Below are positions 63,984 through 64,000 of a DNA stretch of 64,000 nucleotides, piece by piece. The notes under the pieces were generated by a model that worked only from the letters and a program-made list of their open reading frames with translations, ran no database searches and had not been told where the DNA came from. Both the position numbers and the translations under genes were made by a program. Within the stretch, counting starts at the first letter, position 1; every line of letters starts with the position of its first letter. Source of the stretch: Betaproteobacteria bacterium (GTDB taxonomy: Bacteria; Pseudomonadota; Gammaproteobacteria; Burkholderiales; SG8-41); NCBI GenBank assembly GCA_025363575.1, contig JANYDM010000021.1:1-64000 (forward strand), in the 5' to 3' direction.

Positions 63984-64000
63984 CTGGTCATCGGCCGGCG

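Overview
The window is a 64 kb piece of GC-rich chromosome. Gene content points to a betaproteobacterium, probably Burkholderiales-like: an orphan Bug-type solute receptor plus a decayed second one, a MerR-type LiuR leucine regulon, class I PHA synthase, PPK2-type polyphosphate:AMP phosphotransferase, RNase G, ubiJ-ubiB, and pilT-pilU divergent from yggS-proC-yggT. This placement is inferred from gene families; no rRNA marker is present. I saw no phage, transposase, integrase or CRISPR array.

Layout. 1-3125: 3' end of a tRNA-Arg(CCG), then three glycosyltransferase-type genes. 3154-6354: a lipoprotein, a PYROXD2-like FAD enzyme, a Bug-receptor pseudogene, and DUF2889 and DUF1289 genes. 6364-14247: leucine/isovalerate (liu) operon with thioesterase, isovaleryl-CoA dehydrogenase, thiolase, DsbA-fold isomerase, macro-domain protein, methylcrotonyl-CoA carboxylase beta subunit, hydratase and HMG-CoA lyase, with the LiuR gene behind it. 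Two 16-bp LiuR-type operators flank liuR, and the second is shared with the divergent phaC (14455-16266). 16292-20427: a BtuF-like protein without signal peptide, divergent from the fused B12 enzyme IcmF. 20507-31316: acyl-CoA ligase, complete Liv-type ABC transporter, PaaK-like ligase, SDR, enoyl-CoA hydratase and an AhpD-like protein, probably an uptake and activation system for a carboxylic acid. 31478-35563: pyruvate dehydrogenase E1 and E2.

35622-40773: nadD, rsfS, rlmH, maf, rng and the polyphosphate:AMP phosphotransferase. 40793-47200 (minus strand): yggS-proC-yggT followed by two tandem dynamin-like proteins, the first with all GTPase motifs lost and the second with them intact. 47291-49523: pilT and pilU. 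49600-64000: mostly household and envelope genes (TauE/SafE exporter, TMEM175-like channel, RlmL-like methyltransferase, secreted HIRAN protein, HemJ-like protein, NodI/NodJ-type ABC exporter, thioredoxin-like ferredoxin, MazG-like and VanZ proteins, DHH phosphoesterase, Bug receptor, sodium:solute symporter, UbiB, UbiJ).

The first half centres on acyl-CoA metabolism: leucine and short-chain acids flow to acetyl-CoA and acetoacetate, IcmF interconverts C4 acyl-CoAs, and PhaC can store hydroxyacyl-CoA as PHA. The most unusual features are the active/degenerate dynamin pair and a scattered set of intergenic hairpins built from 7-base repeat units.
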